Of a stretch of 64,000 nucleotides of DNA, positions 46,056 to 58,730 are shown piece by piece. Location: positions 180,550,920-180,614,919 of the forward strand of contig JAVMKO010000002.1 in assembly GCA_032164245.1 (NCBI GenBank). Direction: 5' to 3'. This stretch comes from Sternotherus odoratus (Eukaryota > Chordata > Testudines > Kinosternidae). How positions within the stretch are numbered: the stretch's first letter is position 1; every line of letters begins with the position of its first letter. Below the pieces are notes generated by a model. The model ran no database searches and was not told where the DNA came from. It saw only the letters and a program-made list of their open reading frames with translations. A program made the position numbers and the translations under genes.

Positions 46056-46220
46056 AGCAGTGGCTGGAAAATGAAAATCCCTTTCCATTAACAATTTTGA
46101 AATTTTTGTCAGTCCCAAATCTGGACCAAAAAACCAAAAATACATTTTTTAATGAAAAGGGATAGAAAAAATTCCAGTTCAGGGGAACCAAAACAAATTA
46201 TATTTTTTTGGATTTCTTAT

Positions 46221-46491
46221 CCCTGGTCTACACTAGGGGTGGGGGTTGACCTGAGATACGCCGACTTCTGCTATGCTACTCTCGTAGTTGAAGTTGCGTA
46301 TCTTAGGTTGACTTACATCGCGTCCTCACGGCATGGGGCTGCTCCCCGTCAACTCCGCTTCCGCCTCTCATCTTGGTGGATTACAGGAGTTGAAGGCAGA
46401 GTGATCGGGGATTGATTTATTGCATCTATACTAGACGCAATAAATTGATTCCTGATAGATTGATCACTATCCGGTGGGTGGTGAAGATGTA
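46221..46491. mobile_element. PIF/Harbinger MITE, decayed
   Basis: Near-terminal ccctggtctacactaggggt at the left, and internal arm pairs gagatacgccgacttc / gaagttgcgtatctta and gattgatttattgcatc / gacgcaataaattgat, match the architecture of the MITEs at 8110 and 17260. The right end (ggtgaagatgtacct) is worn, so boundaries are approximate. Confidence 0.72.
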
Positions 46492-48704
46492 CCTTTATTG
46501 TCTACCTAGCTGGTGTGTGGGCAGGCAGCCAGTTAGTTAGCCGCTCAGGAACTTGCTGCCAAGGAGCTGGCTGTCCAGGGAGCTGGCCTGGTAGGCTACC
46601 AGGTAGCTTAGGGAGTCAGCTTGGCACAGGAACGGGAGAGCGAAAGATCTGGCTGCCTGACTCTCCAGGAAGCCTGTAGAACTATGACTGTATGGAAACT
46701 CAATTTTTTGTCAGAAAATTCCTGACTAGCTCTAATTGTTTTGATCCTGGGAGCCATAACAATAAATAGTGTATTAAGGAGGTTTGCGTTCTTTAAAACA
46801 AAAGAAAACAACCCCCCAAAAACCTCCCAAGACATTTGCTTAGGGTATTACCATTTCCTGAAGTGAAATACTTTAATGCTAACTTTATTTAGTGTATTTG
46901 ACTTTGAACAGTATTTGTTGGATTCAATGGAGGGGGATGTATAAGAGAGCGGGAAAGAGAGGGTTTGCGGGAATTGGGGGGCAAAACAAATGTATTGCAT
47001 TTTTTAATGTGTGAGAATTTTCCCTAAATTCATCATGCCACCCAATAATGAGTAAAAATAACATTTACTCTTGCACATCTTTAACATTCTATATCTCTCT
47101 TCTAATATATATACATTCAAAAATGGAATGGAATTTTTGAATGTCTTAGGAGGTGTTTCTTTTAGCTGAAAAGCCTTTCAGGTTTCTAAAATATTTAAGC
47201 AGAGTTTTTATTATTGTCAAGAGAAGGATTTGTAGCAAATTCACTGCTGTGAAACAATGAGCAACATTTTAAAAAGTTTGTGGCTGCATAAGGGGGGGGG
47301 GTCTTCTCATGTAAAATATGAAAATGGGAATGTTTATTCTTCTTATGAATAGGTTGATAGGCAGTGTATCAAGACTCAAAGTGTAGGATAGGGAGAGGGC
47401 TGGATTCTGCCACCTTTACCCATGCTGAGTAGTACTTCTCTCCATGAGAGAGGAAACTTGGCCTTCTCTGACTAGAAGGATGCTACTTCCAAGAGGGTTG
47501 TTCCCTCAATTAATTTGTTTTCTGGGCTTTCGTCTTTTAGCGACTGAGATTATTGTATCGGTCAGAGAATCATCTGTTTAGGTCCTTCTGTGGAAAGCTG
47601 GCTTCTCTTACTGATCATTCATCTGTTAGAATAATAAATTGAGACATATTTAAAGCAGTTTTGTTTGTTTGCTCCTGTCATTCTGATTTCAACATGATTG
47701 TAGATTCTTTATCTAAATGATAATGCCACAGTAAGTAACACACCATTGGATTTGAGGCTTCTCCTTAGACAGAATGGTCTGTTAGAGGAGCCATTGATCA
47801 TTGGTGGTGTTCTGAACAAGTTCTCTCTTCCTTCCCTTTACTTGTCTCTCTCCAGTTGTTCTTTCCATGAACCAAGGACTTTAAGTTCTTCTTTTTTTTA
47901 AAGTGACCCAAATCTGCTTTACTTACCTGTACAGACCCAATGACATGAACGGTGTTGCAAATGGGTAACACAAACACAATTGTGGCTTATTGGCTTATGC
48001 AAAAAAAGATTCTCCACTTTTAAATACTACTCTAATTTGAGGCCTAAAAATGAAGTATTTGTCAGCAGGCTGAAAGTTGAAGCTGTGCAAAGAAATCTTA
48101 GGAGGGGTCAGATCCTTGGCCTTTGATGTTTTTGTTTGCTCTATAGTATCCCATGCTTATTGGGGATGGAAGAAGCCTATGAAAAGAAGCAGTTACTGAC
48201 CATGAATTGCATCTAATTTTCAAATGTTAATTCATCCATTTAGCTTTATTTATACATGTCAAGAATAGGCAATCAATCATCTAGATGGACCTATTAGGAC
48301 TGCTGTAGTTAAGGGCTTGTCAGCATTTTATTATAAATTCCACTCTTCAGGTTTATAAAAACTTGCTTCAAGCTGAAACTTGGCATGTGAAATATCAACC
48401 CCAAAGTCAGTTTTCTTGGTCAAATTTGGCTTAAATTTAATTTGTAATTTTAAAGTGTTGAGGGCAAACAAAATAGAGATTTGTCATCTCTGATCTTTCC
48501 TTTGTACCTATTACTCAAAAATAGTATTTTTTAAAAATTAACTCTTAAACACTGTCCACTGGGATATGGTCTTGAAAGGAAAATGAAAAAAACACACACA
48601 TTGTCTCACCATAATAATAAAAAATTACCATTCTACTCTTTTATAGGGACTTCTTCAATCACAGGTCATTCTTTTTATCAATGCGCTTTATTTTATTTAC
48701 ACAC
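46492..48704. other. AT-rich stretch, nothing recognised
   Basis: No exon or intact repeat. The only local feature is an imperfect repeat of 'agctggc' words at 46500-46680. Confidence 0.45.
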
Positions 48705-49484
48705 TATCATAAGTATAAAGTAGTCTAGAATTACTGTTTACCTGTAAGGGGTTAAGCTAAAGGTATCCTGAGAGGGGGATAGGGACCAATAGGAACCGGA
48801 GATGCTAATCAACCTCTAAGACAGAGTTTTAGTTCTGGTTTATATCTCCTTCTGTTCTTCTCTGGCTATGGGATGAACCACAGCTATGTCTTTTACTCTA
48901 CCTATCTATAATCTTCTAACAAGTCAAGTTCAGCAGTAAGTGAATTGTATGCTTGAATTGTATCACTTGATAAATTCTCCAGGTGGAAATTAGCTGTGTT
49001 CTTTATACTTTTAAGCTTCAGCAGAAGGAGAATCCCTAGGGAGGGATCAGTCCTTTGTGATGCTGTTGTGATGCAAGAGGGTTTTTCTATTGATTTCTGT
49101 ACAAGGGATTTATTCCTTTAATTAAAATATTTCTTTTAAGACTCTGACTGCTTGTTTCCATGGTGTAGATTCAGGCTTTGAATCAGGAAAAGTGAGGGTT
49201 TTTTTTCTTTTCTTTTTTCCCCCCAAGCTTCCCAGGGAGGTAGGATAAGCTTGGGGGTTTTGTGGATGGGGAAAGGAAGGGTCCCAAACTACCCAAACCC
49301 ATTGTTTTGTGGGCTTAGTTTGGTGGTGGCGGTGAACCAAGTCCAGACGCAGTAAAGTTTGTGTTCTGGGGAAAAAGTTTTAACTTAAGCTGGTAAAATA
49401 AGCTTGGGGGGTTATTTCTTTTTTTTCATGTGGGTCCCCACATCTTTACCCTAGAGTTCAGAGTGGGGAGGCGATCGTGATACA
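48705..49484 (+). mobile_element. LTR, distant relative of the 20161/13012 family
   Basis: Runs from tatcataagtataaag to 'gatcgtgataca', about 780 bp, with flanks cacac and cacat. It shares 'cctgtaaggggttaag', 'attaaaatatttcttttaag' and 'ccctagagttcagagtgggg' with the LTRs at 13012 and 20161, in the same order and strand. Termini are worn, so the duplication is only suggestive. Probably a solo LTR. Confidence 0.7.
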
Positions 49485-49570
49485 CACATACACTGACTAG
49501 TTCAGACATCCTTTGCAGCATCACTCAAAAGCTATCGCAGATAAGATATGAAAATGAAATTCAATTATAA

Positions 49571-51507
49571 TCTATATATATAAAAGTCAAGTGGTGTATG
49601 TATGAGTGTATGTATGTACGTATGACTGCGAAGTCCTCCCGCACCGTTTGAGCCAGAGACTTGAATTTTGGTACAGTGAGGGGTCTTGGGGTCTAGATGC
49701 TGGTAACGGTCGAAAAATTTTCGGATCTCACCTCTGACGCCCCCCAGGGGTGAAAGTCTTTCAGGGCCAATCACATCAGCTTGGCAGTTAGGTGGTGATG
49801 ATGTCATAATACCCCCCTCCAACAGACACCTCACTCGCTCAGCTCACCCCTCCCTCCTCCAACGGAACCCCGGAGATACCTCAGTTCTCTGCCCCTCCCA
49901 CCTCCCCAACGGAACCCCGGAGATCCCTCCGTTCTCTGCCCCTCCCCCCTCCCAACGGAACCCCGGAGATCCCTCCGTTCTCTGCCCCTCCCCCCTCCCA
50001 ACGGAACCCCGGAGATCCCTCCGTTCTCTGCCCCTCCCCCCTCCCAACGGAACCCCGGAGAGCCCTCAGTTCTCTGCCCCTCCCACCTCAACCCCGGACT
50101 CCATCAGCTCTGTGCCCCCCCCCACCTGCGAAGGTCCCCGGAATCCCTCGGCTCTGGGCCCCCTCCCCGCCTGCGACGGATCTGAGTTGGGTTTGGTGGG
50201 ACGGTAAGTGAGGTGGGGGTGTCGGGTTCGGTCGGGGGGGGGGTGAGGTGGGGGTGTTGGGGTTGGTCAGGGGGTGTAGCGGTTGGTGGGGGGGTGAGGT
50301 GGGGGTGTTGGGTTTGCTTGGGGGGGTGAGGTGGGGGTGTCGGGTTTGGTCGGGGGGTAAGTGAGCCGGGGGGGTGTCGGGGTTGGTCTGGGGGGGTGGG
50401 AAGGTGTCGGGGGGGGTGAGGGGTGTGGTGTGGGTGTTGGGTTTGGTCTGGGGGGGGGGAAGGTGTTGGGGTGGGTGCCCAGACCAAACCCGACACCCCC
50501 CCCCCGGCTCACTTACCCCCCGACCAAACCCGACACCGCCACCTCACCCCCCACCAACCGCAACACCCCCTGACCAACCCCAACACCCACCCCTCACCCC
50601 TCACCCACCCCAACACCTTCCCACCCCCCCAGACCAAACCCGACACCCCCTGGCTCACTTACCCCCCCGACCGAACCTGACACCCCCACCTCACCCCCCC
50701 CCCACACCAATCGCAACACCCCCAGACCAAACCTGACACCCCCCGGCTCACTTACCCCCCGACCGAACCCGACACCCCCACCTCACCCCCCCACCAACCA
50801 CAACACCCCCTGACCAACCCCAACACCCACACCTCACCCCTCACCCACCACGACACCTTCCCACCCCCCCAGACCAAACCCGACACCCCCCCGGCTCACT
50901 TACCCCCGACCGAACCCGACACCCCTACCTCATCCCCCCAAGCAAACCTGACACCCCCACCTCAACCCCCCACCAACCGCAACACCCCCTGACCAACCGC
51001 AACACTCACTCCTCACCCACCCCAACACCTTCCCACCCCCCCAGACCAAACCCTACACCCCCCGGCTCACTTACCCCCCGACCAAACCCGACAACCCCAC
51101 CTGACCCCCCCCAAGCAAACCCAACACCCCCACCTGACCCCCCGACCAAACCCAACACCCCCCCACCCCCCCCCAGCTCACGGTGCACTGTGTAGCACAC
51201 AGATTATTAAATACACTGTTCGGTCGGGGGGTGAGGTGGGGGTGTCAGGTTTGCTCAGGGAGTGAGGTGGGGGTGTCGGGTTTGGTCGGGGGGTGAGGTG
51301 GGGGTGTTGGGTTTGTTTTGGGGGGTCAGGTGGGGTTGTCGGGTTTGGTCGGGGGGTAAGTGAGCCGGGGGGTCTTGGGGTTGGTCGGGGGGGTGGGAAG
51401 ATGTCAGGGTGGGTGAAGGGTGGGTGTTGGGGTTGGTCAGGGGGTGTCAACTGTCTGCCCCCTCCCCACCTCCGACTGACCCGAGCAACGCCGGGCACTT
51501 ATGCTAG
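49571..51507 (+). mobile_element. Helitron, complete ends, opposite strand to the others
   Basis: 1937 bp with 5' TC (tctatatatataaaagtcaa, 49571) and 3' CTAG (51504-51507), between host A 49570 and T 51508. The 3' hairpin cccgagcaacgccggg sits 8 bp before CTAG. Internal units of about 60 bp around 'acggaaccccggagatccct' repeat four or five times (49850-50100). Then the minisatellite is G-rich (50170-50480), C-rich (50480-51180) and G-rich again. The island 'gcacacagattattaaatac' at 51195 is the reverse complement of that in Helitron 3. No Rep/helicase. Confidence 0.92.
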
Positions 51508-51884
51508 TTTAATATAAATCCCTACCATATTCCCCATGGAGGGAATGTATGATCATAGGAAGGATCCTGTTACAAGCTATGGTTTTTCAATCCTTTCAAG
51601 CACAGAAAGCTATGGAGAATATTGTTGTTCTGGGAGTCCCTGAGTGGAAGTGTGAACTTCTGTTACAGGCCAGTGGAGGACAGCCATCTCTAAATAGAAA
51701 GGAGATTTTTAGACATCCAGTGACTTACCAGCACATCTTTGAATGAAGGGGACTTGTGAGCTGCAGTGGCTGCCCTAATATGTATACCCTGCCCCAGGAA
51801 TGCAACCAGTCATCTGGAGTTTCTGCTCTGAGAAGTTTGCATTCATCACCAGCCAAGAATGGATGAAAATTTATGGTAAAATCA
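51508..51884. other. Non-coding spacer
   Basis: Nothing recognised. Confidence 0.4.
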
Positions 51885-53035
51885 GCAACAAAGGTCACCT
51901 AGTATAACCCTGTGCCAAAATGCAGGATGTTTAAACCATTGTCATGTCTAAACCACTGAAGACAGATGACTGACTAGCCTCCTTTTGAAAACCTTCCATG
52001 ATCTCCCTAGGCAGTCTGTTCCATTGTCCTACTGTTCTTACAGTTAGGAAGTTTTTTTCTGAGATTTAATCTAAATCTGCTATGCTATAGTTTGAACCCA
52101 TTGCCTCTTGTCCTGCCCTCTATGGCAAGAGAGAACAATTTTTCTCTAGCTTTATGTCAGCTTTTCAGGTATTGGAAGACCACTATTATATCCCCCTTTA
52201 ATCTCCTCTTTTCCAAGCTAAACATACCCAGTTCCTTCAGCCTTTGCTCATGTGGCTTGCATTCCATCCCTTTGATCATCTTTATTGCTCACCTCTGGAT
52301 CATTTCCAGTTTCGCTACATCTGTTCTATATACTGGTGACCAAAATTGGATACAGTACTCCAGCTGAGACCTAGCCAGAAGAGCAGTACTATCACTCCCC
52401 ATGACTTACATGCTATTTTTCTGTTAATGCAATCAAAAATTGTATTTGCTTTTTTTTGCAGCAGCATTGCATTGCTGACTCATGTTGATGTTGTAATCCA
52501 CTACAACTCCCAGATCCTTCTCAGCACTGTTGCTTCCAAGTAAATTATTCCCCATTCTGTATGTGTGCATTTGGCTTTTCTTCCCTGAGTGTAGCACCTT
52601 ACCTTTGTTTTTGTTGTTTCATTTTGTGGTCTATAGCCCAGTTCTCCAATTTATCCAGATCCCTCTGAATTTTCTCTCTATCCTCCAAAGTGTTGCAGTT
52701 CCCCCTAGCTTTGTCATTTGCAAATTTGATCAATATGCTCTCTTCCTACATCCAAGTCATTAATAAGACATTAAACAACACCGTACCCAGAACAGATCCC
52801 CGTGGAACCCCAGGTTGAGCTTCCTTCCAATCTGACATCATTCCATTACAAGTTACTCTTTGTGGTTGTTTAACCAATTATGTATCCACTTAATGGTAAT
52901 TCTGCCAAACCCACATTTTTCCAGTTTACTTATAAGAACGTCATGAGACTGTGTCAAAAGCCTTGTTGAAGTCCAGGTATACTATGTCCACCTTATTCCT
53001 CCCATCCACTAAACCAGTTACCCTATTGAAGAAAG
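51885..53035 (-). repeat. CR1 LINE, about 1.15 kb of the 3' half
   Basis: The + strand carries the antisense of CR1 ORF2 in order: 'aggcagtctgttccattgtc', 'cattgcctcttgtcctgccc', 'tacagtactccagctgagac', 'catgttgatgttgtaatcca', 'agatccccgtggaaccccag' and 'gttgaagtccaggtatacta'. Conserved order and length make identification secure. The frame has many stops. The 3' end of the element is toward 51885. Confidence 0.88.
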
Positions 53036-54074
53036 AAAGCTGCTTCCTCTCTCACTGCTCTCCTGCTAGATCATAGGGAAGGACCAACATCAATGGCAGA
53101 AGAGGTAAGAGGCCTAGTGCTTGTGTTAGGCTCCCCAACCCCTGCTCCCCTCTTGCCATAAGACAGCTAGCTCCTTCAAACCTAGGCTTTTCCACAGCTG
53201 TCCAATTCTTCAGCCACCAACTTAACCCTCGCCTTCTTAAATAGTACTCTCCCAAGTTCCTGTAGACACTCCATCCAGGCAAAGCTTCCCACTTTGCTAT
53301 TCAGTTACCTTTCAACAGTTGGAGTCTGTTCACCACCCCTTTCATCTACTCTGCACCCCTGACAGTCTAGCTAGCATTGTCTAGCACCTATTCATCACAC
53401 CTCCTGACCCTCATTTGTACCATAGGAGCCTACCAGACTCAGCTGCGAAGTTTTGTGTACTTCCAGACCCTACCCCCGTCACTGCTTGGGGTAAGGTGTG
53501 TTGACCAAAAATTCAAGCTTATGGGTATGTGGAAATGCATTACAGATGTGCACATTACTTAATACTAATTAGTACTTAATTCTAATTTGCATGAAATGCC
53601 ATACATGGAGCTCTACAAAACTTGGCAGCTATGTATGAATATGAATATTTTATTAAATACACACTTCCATTGATGCCATAATGCCTCCTGTAGATTTGAT
53701 CATGTTACTTCACTTCAGAATTAAGGGCTCTTTAGAAGTATGTACTCTCACAATGTCTGATGATTTTTGGATTAAGTAGTGGATGGGATTTCATCATATA
53801 TTTTTGCAGAGTTTTTGTTGCTTTTTTCCCCCCCGACTCCCATGATCTTGTGTGACTTACTGATAGGAATAGAGTTTGCAAAATTGACTAATTGCTGATT
53901 CAAAGGGATCTGTGTGGGGAGACTGTTGCATCACACAGAGTCCCATTGAGGTCCATCCCTTTTTTTGCACCAATGCATATTTAAGCAATGACCATAAACT
54001 TGGGCTAGGGGTTTTGACTGTCTCATTTGAATAATTTAGTGCATTGTAAATGATCTCAGTGACAGATACTGACC
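53036..54074. other. Non-coding stretch with a locally duplicated block
   Basis: Segment 53636-53755 is a diverged copy of 59846-59962 (shared 'tgtagatttgatcatgttac' and 'agaattaagggctcttta'). Otherwise nothing recognised. Confidence 0.6.
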
Positions 54075-54337
54075 CTCTACAGCAGTGGGCCAGGAGAGAG
54101 GCCATGCCTCTGGGAGGCGAGGATGCGGACATGAGTAAAAGGGGGTGAGAGCAGAGCAGAGGCCGGAGCCCGGGTGTGAGGTCACACCTAACCAGAAGTG
54201 GAACCCGGGGAGTGGGACTGGCAGTTGGGGCTGGGTGGTGCTCTCTCCCTGCCCCTTTGGGGGCTGGCCCAGGCTCCAAATACTCTCCCCAAATGTTCCT
54301 CTTTGCGCCCCACAGATTGAGAACCTCTGCTCTAAAG
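54075..54337. mobile_element. Small hAT MITE
   Basis: Element 54083-54329 (247 bp), cagtgggccagg...gagaacctctg, flanked by ctctacag (54075-54082) and ctctaaag (54330-54337), 7 of 8 bases identical. The inverted termini are weak beyond the first bases. The right end gattgagaacctctg is typical of hAT-derived amniote repeats. Confidence 0.75.
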
Positions 54338-54516
54338 TTCAGCTAAAGCAAAATGTTACATTTTTAAACATCCTACACTATAGTCCAAAGAGAAAATCAG
54401 AGTTCACTCGTCATTTAAACTCGCATATCACACCTAATGCTGAATGGGTGCACCAAATTCACAGCAGGGAGTGTAAGATTGTAACTCTTCAACATAAGTG
54501 TGATGATAAGCTACTT
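54338..54516. other. Short spacer before the endogenous retrovirus
   Basis: Nothing recognised. Ends at the attgg target duplication. Confidence 0.4.
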
Positions 54517-54521
54517 ATTGG

Positions 54522-55439
54522 TGTTAAAAGTATGCCCGCTAGGTGGGTGACACTATACAGAGGAGGGGGCCTGTTTGGCTAATTTTAGGGGGAACTTTTT
54601 ACTTGTGGCGAAAAATAAGAGATTGGGGCTTGGGAAAAGTAAGACACCAATTTATTGTTCTGGGAACAAAAGGTTCTTAATTACAGGTTACAATTTAGGT
54701 TTATACACTATGATTAAAATAACAAAGCAAAAAACTCCGATTACAAAGAGGAGTACACCTTGAGGCTTTTCTTAAACTTAATAATTATCTAATATATGCC
54801 ACGGATTAGTAGGTGCAGTGGAATTAACTTCAAGATACATTAATAACTAGCTATCAATACTATAAAATTACACACAATATGTACACATCAATTTATACTT
54901 ACAAATACAACCCAAACTCGACACATCACACGGCCGGCAACACGTTAAGCTCCACTGGGACACGAGAGCTGGGAGAGACCTAGGGGTGATCAGCCTCCAG
55001 GGACCAGTAGGTACGCCTCTCTCTCCGTCCGCAATAAGCACGGGCAGAACAATTATACTTGAGATGACGCGACTTGGCATGGGGCGTGACAAGGTAGGAG
55101 CAGCAAAATTTCGTCCTTATTAGGAATTTAAGTGAGATAACGTCGTGGGTTTTTCTGGTAAGGCTACATAGGCTACATGTCCCTGTCTGGCTTGGGGGGG
55201 TGGGGTGGTATCGCATAATATATGCTGACAGCAGCTCAAGTTATGAAGACTAAGACAATAACAGGAAGTGGTGGTTTGAACATACAGGTACATGTGGTAT
55301 GTCTGACAGCAACTCGAATTATAAGGTCAACATAACTATAAAGAGGAAGTTGTCTCGACATTTGCAAAGTGCATATACAGGCTAGTATCTATATGAATAA
55401 TAGAGGCCAAAACAACACAAGGAGGAAGTCATTTTAACA
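54522..55439 (-). repeat. 3' LTR of the retroviral element
   Basis: 918 bp, tgttaaaag...ttttaaca on the + strand. It matches the other LTR almost base for base. About 13 differences were seen by eye, several of them in the first 70 bases. The minus strand carries AATAAA within 'ttctgggaacaataaattgg'-type context near 54650. Confidence 0.95.
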
Positions 55440-55689
55440 TGCCCCCGTGTTTTGGCCGCGCTTTTGGGAGCAAGTTGCCTAAACCTCAGATACATGGTCC
55501 GATTCAGCGTTCCCGCCTACGAGGGGATGTGTTTCGGGAGTAGAGGCGATGTAGGCCGACCCAACTACGCGCCGGATACAGGCTTTTATGCAGGCACATC
55601 CGAGACAAAGCAGGACACATTCTACTAAACGAGAAGTAAACAGGGACTGAAAATATGATTTGTATTCTCCGAGACCTAACCAGTTAAAC

Positions 55690-56815
55690 CACGACTAAAA
55701 TTGAAAAGTTTCACAGGATTCTCGGACAGTGGAGCTTAGTGTGTGCAGGTTCTGAACAATAGAACTAAATTTAAGGGAAATGGACAGCAACGTTACACAA
55801 CATTTCTCTTTAAAATTAGGATACACTTCTACAAACTTTTCACAAAAACTAGATGACTCTAATAGATACTGGATTATTAAACGATTCTGTACAACATAAA
55901 AGGATAATTCAGACAGTTGTTGATTAACAAGTTAAAATCCTTTGGCTGTAACATTAGACAAAGTTTTAATGGCAATAGATTGAAAAGGACTTGATCGCGT
56001 AACAACATATACTCAACGGGGTTAAAGGTAACGACTGCTGAGGTAAGAGAGGCAACAACTAATTTGAGTTTTTTCCACTAGTGAGGGGAACTCTGTTGGA
56101 TAGGGAGGATACAGATTTAACAAAATGCTTTCACTATTTAGGTATAGAGAACTGATGGTACAAATGCCTCGTGGGTTAGGGGGATAAAACCGAGTAAAAT
56201 TAGGATTCAAATATGAGGCGTTGGTGAAAGAACAACTAAACTGTAAACAATTTGGGTACACTTCAACTCACGAGGTGAGATCTAAATGACTGACACTTAT
56301 GAATACCCAACAATGCGAAGTTTGGGGGGGGACGTCTGGGGGAGTAAGGGGAAATTGAAGGCGACTACGCTTCATAGTATTGAGGGTGTTAAACACACTT
56401 GGGAGCAACTTCGCTTGGCAGCGGGCCCAAATGTGTTTTTTGGACCACGGTAGAAAAGAGGAGGTACAATTGTCATTGGAGGCTAACTGGAAGGCAGTAA
56501 AATTATAAATGACGGGGACGACGGGGAAGAACAATGCACACTAGAAATATTAAATGAAGAAAAATTATAAACTATTGATACAAATTGAAAGAGTAAGGGA
56601 TATTTAGGTGACAATTGAGTGGAGCAAATAAAACAATCTTCTGGACTCATTGCTGACAGGGACTGGTTTCTGCTGACTTCTTGCACTCAGTAGGCGGTGA
56701 ACCAGGTTTGTAGTCTACCTTCTCCCAGGGCTCCGTGGGCAAAGATGTTGTTAGGGAGGGCAGCATAACCTGTAAAACAGAATAATACGAGCCCTACTCG
56801 GGGGCATTAGTTTAC
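55690..56815 (-). pseudogene. Degraded retroviral env remnant
   Basis: Read on the minus strand, a good acceptor (ttctgttttacag, near 56775) precedes a broken frame containing PEDCFICSTQL and several N-x-S/T sites, as expected of a surface subunit. The downstream part (about 55700-56040) has the transmembrane-subunit layout: a heptad region, a QNR motif, then a Cys followed at some distance by a Cys-Cys pair. Many stops and frame changes separate these pieces, so no envelope protein could be made. Assignment rests on layout only; it could derive from a gamma- or related retrovirus. Confidence 0.6.
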
Positions 56816-57119
56816 TTGTTAAGAACTACATTTGTTGAGCTAGTTTTTAAAATTAGGGTTGGGGTTTACTGTTCGCAGCATGGTCTTTAAAACTGCGATT
56901 TTTTTTTACAGGACCATTGTACAATTTGACAGTCTCTGGTAATAACACAGTAGTTACACAAATTACTATTAGATTTGTTAAGCTATGCCTTTGGATCTAA
57001 TGGATCAATACTATTAGAATTTTAGCTTTCTAGGGTCACTTTACGATTTTCCTTTACAAAATAAAATTCTCTTTGGGAAGGGACAAAACCTGCTCTCTTT
57101 GGTTTAACAGAATTCCCTG

Positions 57120-58730
57120 CTAAACAGCTATTAGCAAGTAACTCTTCCATTCAGTTAGGTAATCTGCATCTCCACAGGCAGAAACAAGCTTCCAGGCTAT
57201 CATTAACAAGCTAGTTTCAAAGTTCCATTGTCCTTTTTTTACCCATTTCTGCTGATTCACAGATTTAGCTCTTGCACGATCTCTCTTAACCTGAGACACA
57301 GGCTGTTTATTTGCAAAATTAGCATGGAGACATTTCTCTCTGAACAATCTGGTCTCCCCATCAAACTGGTCAAACACAGCCACTTGGTTATAGGGCTGTC
57401 CCAATTTCTCCTCAAAGCTATCTCCACTCAGATTTTCCACAGGAAAATCTGTAGATCCATTTACTACACTAAACTTTTGGCTGTTAGGAACTGAAACTTC
57501 CCTGATCATCTTCGGCTCATCAGGCAGATTTTTACAAAATCTCCTTTTAGACAAACTTACAGACTTACTGAACAAGAGGTTAGAATCATTCTTCTCCCCT
57601 TTGCTAGATACCAGTTCAGGAATTTCTTCCTTAAGCTGGTGGTAAGTAACACAACCAAATCACCCTTCTGCTGCACTACACTAGCAACAGGCAAAATACA
57701 AGCATTAGAATCGTCTGGTCTCTGGGATCTTGCTAAGACATTAACTAGATTAAACCTAGTTATAGAGCCTTCTTCCCTAGAAGACACAAACTCAGAACTA
57801 TTCCCTTTCTGAGCTTTAGCTGAATCCAAAACTAACTCTGACACTACACTATTCTCAACCATCACAGGCTGAAACACATCTTTTGTCTGTTCCGCAGACA
57901 AAGAAGATTCAGAGACACATTCTCCTTCACTAGACACACAGCTTGGGATCTCACTTCCTTGGTCCCAGCACACAGACAACTGTTTGGAAACTAAAGTAGC
58001 TTCCTCCATAGGCAAGTCAATACTTTTGACAGACAAAGGCACACTTCCTTTACATACACTGCTGCTTTTTTCAGGTTCACTTTTACAAGCTGTACCAGCT
58101 AAAATTATTTCACTCTTTCCTTCCTCAGTTAATACTTCTACCTGCTCATTCACTTTAACTTGCTTCAGAGAAACACTTTCCTGACTAATGAGTTCCTCCT
58201 GCACTGTATCTAATTCCAGACTCACTTCTGAGACATTAGACAGACATTCAGGAACTTTATTCACAGGCAAATGGCTTTCTTGCACAGACAAACACTTGGA
58301 GAAACTCTCCCCAAACAAACAACTATCTCCCCCCTCCTTATAATTTTCAGGGGAGCCTGGGGCTGCTTGCTTAGCTGTAAACATTGTGCCCCCGTGGAGG
58401 ACAGAGCACAGATCGAGGGCTTTGCTTAACACACTAAACAGGATGGTGGAAACATCCTCAGATTTACATTCATCAGGTCTCAATTTTTCGGTTTTCTTAA
58501 TTGACTTTAATTCTATTATCATTTGGCATAATAATTTGTTTGCCAGACTCATGTTCTCTCCAGTCCCCGTGCACTGAGACTGTAGAGAGCAATCTAATTT
58601 TAGATCAGTCGAATTTTGGCTACTTAAAGGGTGAAACTGCAAATGTTGGAACTGTTCAGTTTCATCATCTGTACGATCTGCGTGCCACAGACATGACCCA
58701 ACTCCCTTGCATCCTGTTCGTGACGCCATG
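57120..58730 (-). pseudogene. Long frame in gag position, one frameshift
   Basis: The minus-strand frame opens with ATG at the LTR/interior junction (MASRTGCKGVGSCLWHADRT) and stays open about 390 codons to 57557. It is rich in Ser, Glu and Val, with few aromatic residues and scattered Cys. Near 57640 a one-base shift is apparent, because coding-like text continues in the next frame (SKGEKNDSNLLFSKSVSLSK) through QKWVKKGQWNFE to 57120. No capsid major homology region or zinc knuckle was seen, so I do not call it Gag with confidence. It may be a novel or highly divergent gag-like protein, or a captured sequence. Confidence 0.6.
58711..58728 (-). promoter_or_regulatory. Candidate primer-binding site
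   Basis: Immediately inside the 5' LTR the minus strand reads tggcgtcacgaacaggat, beginning TGG as retroviral PBS sequences do (complement of a tRNA CCA end). Which tRNA it matches was not determined. The start codon of the adjoining long frame overlaps this site. Confidence 0.55.

Noticed and set aside
50104..50736. Regular spaced repeats that look array-like
   Set aside because: The units are direct minisatellite repeats without unique spacers, in a eukaryotic Helitron. Not a CRISPR array.
57228..57494. + strand frames inside the retroviral element
   Set aside because: Shadows of the minus-strand gag-position frame.
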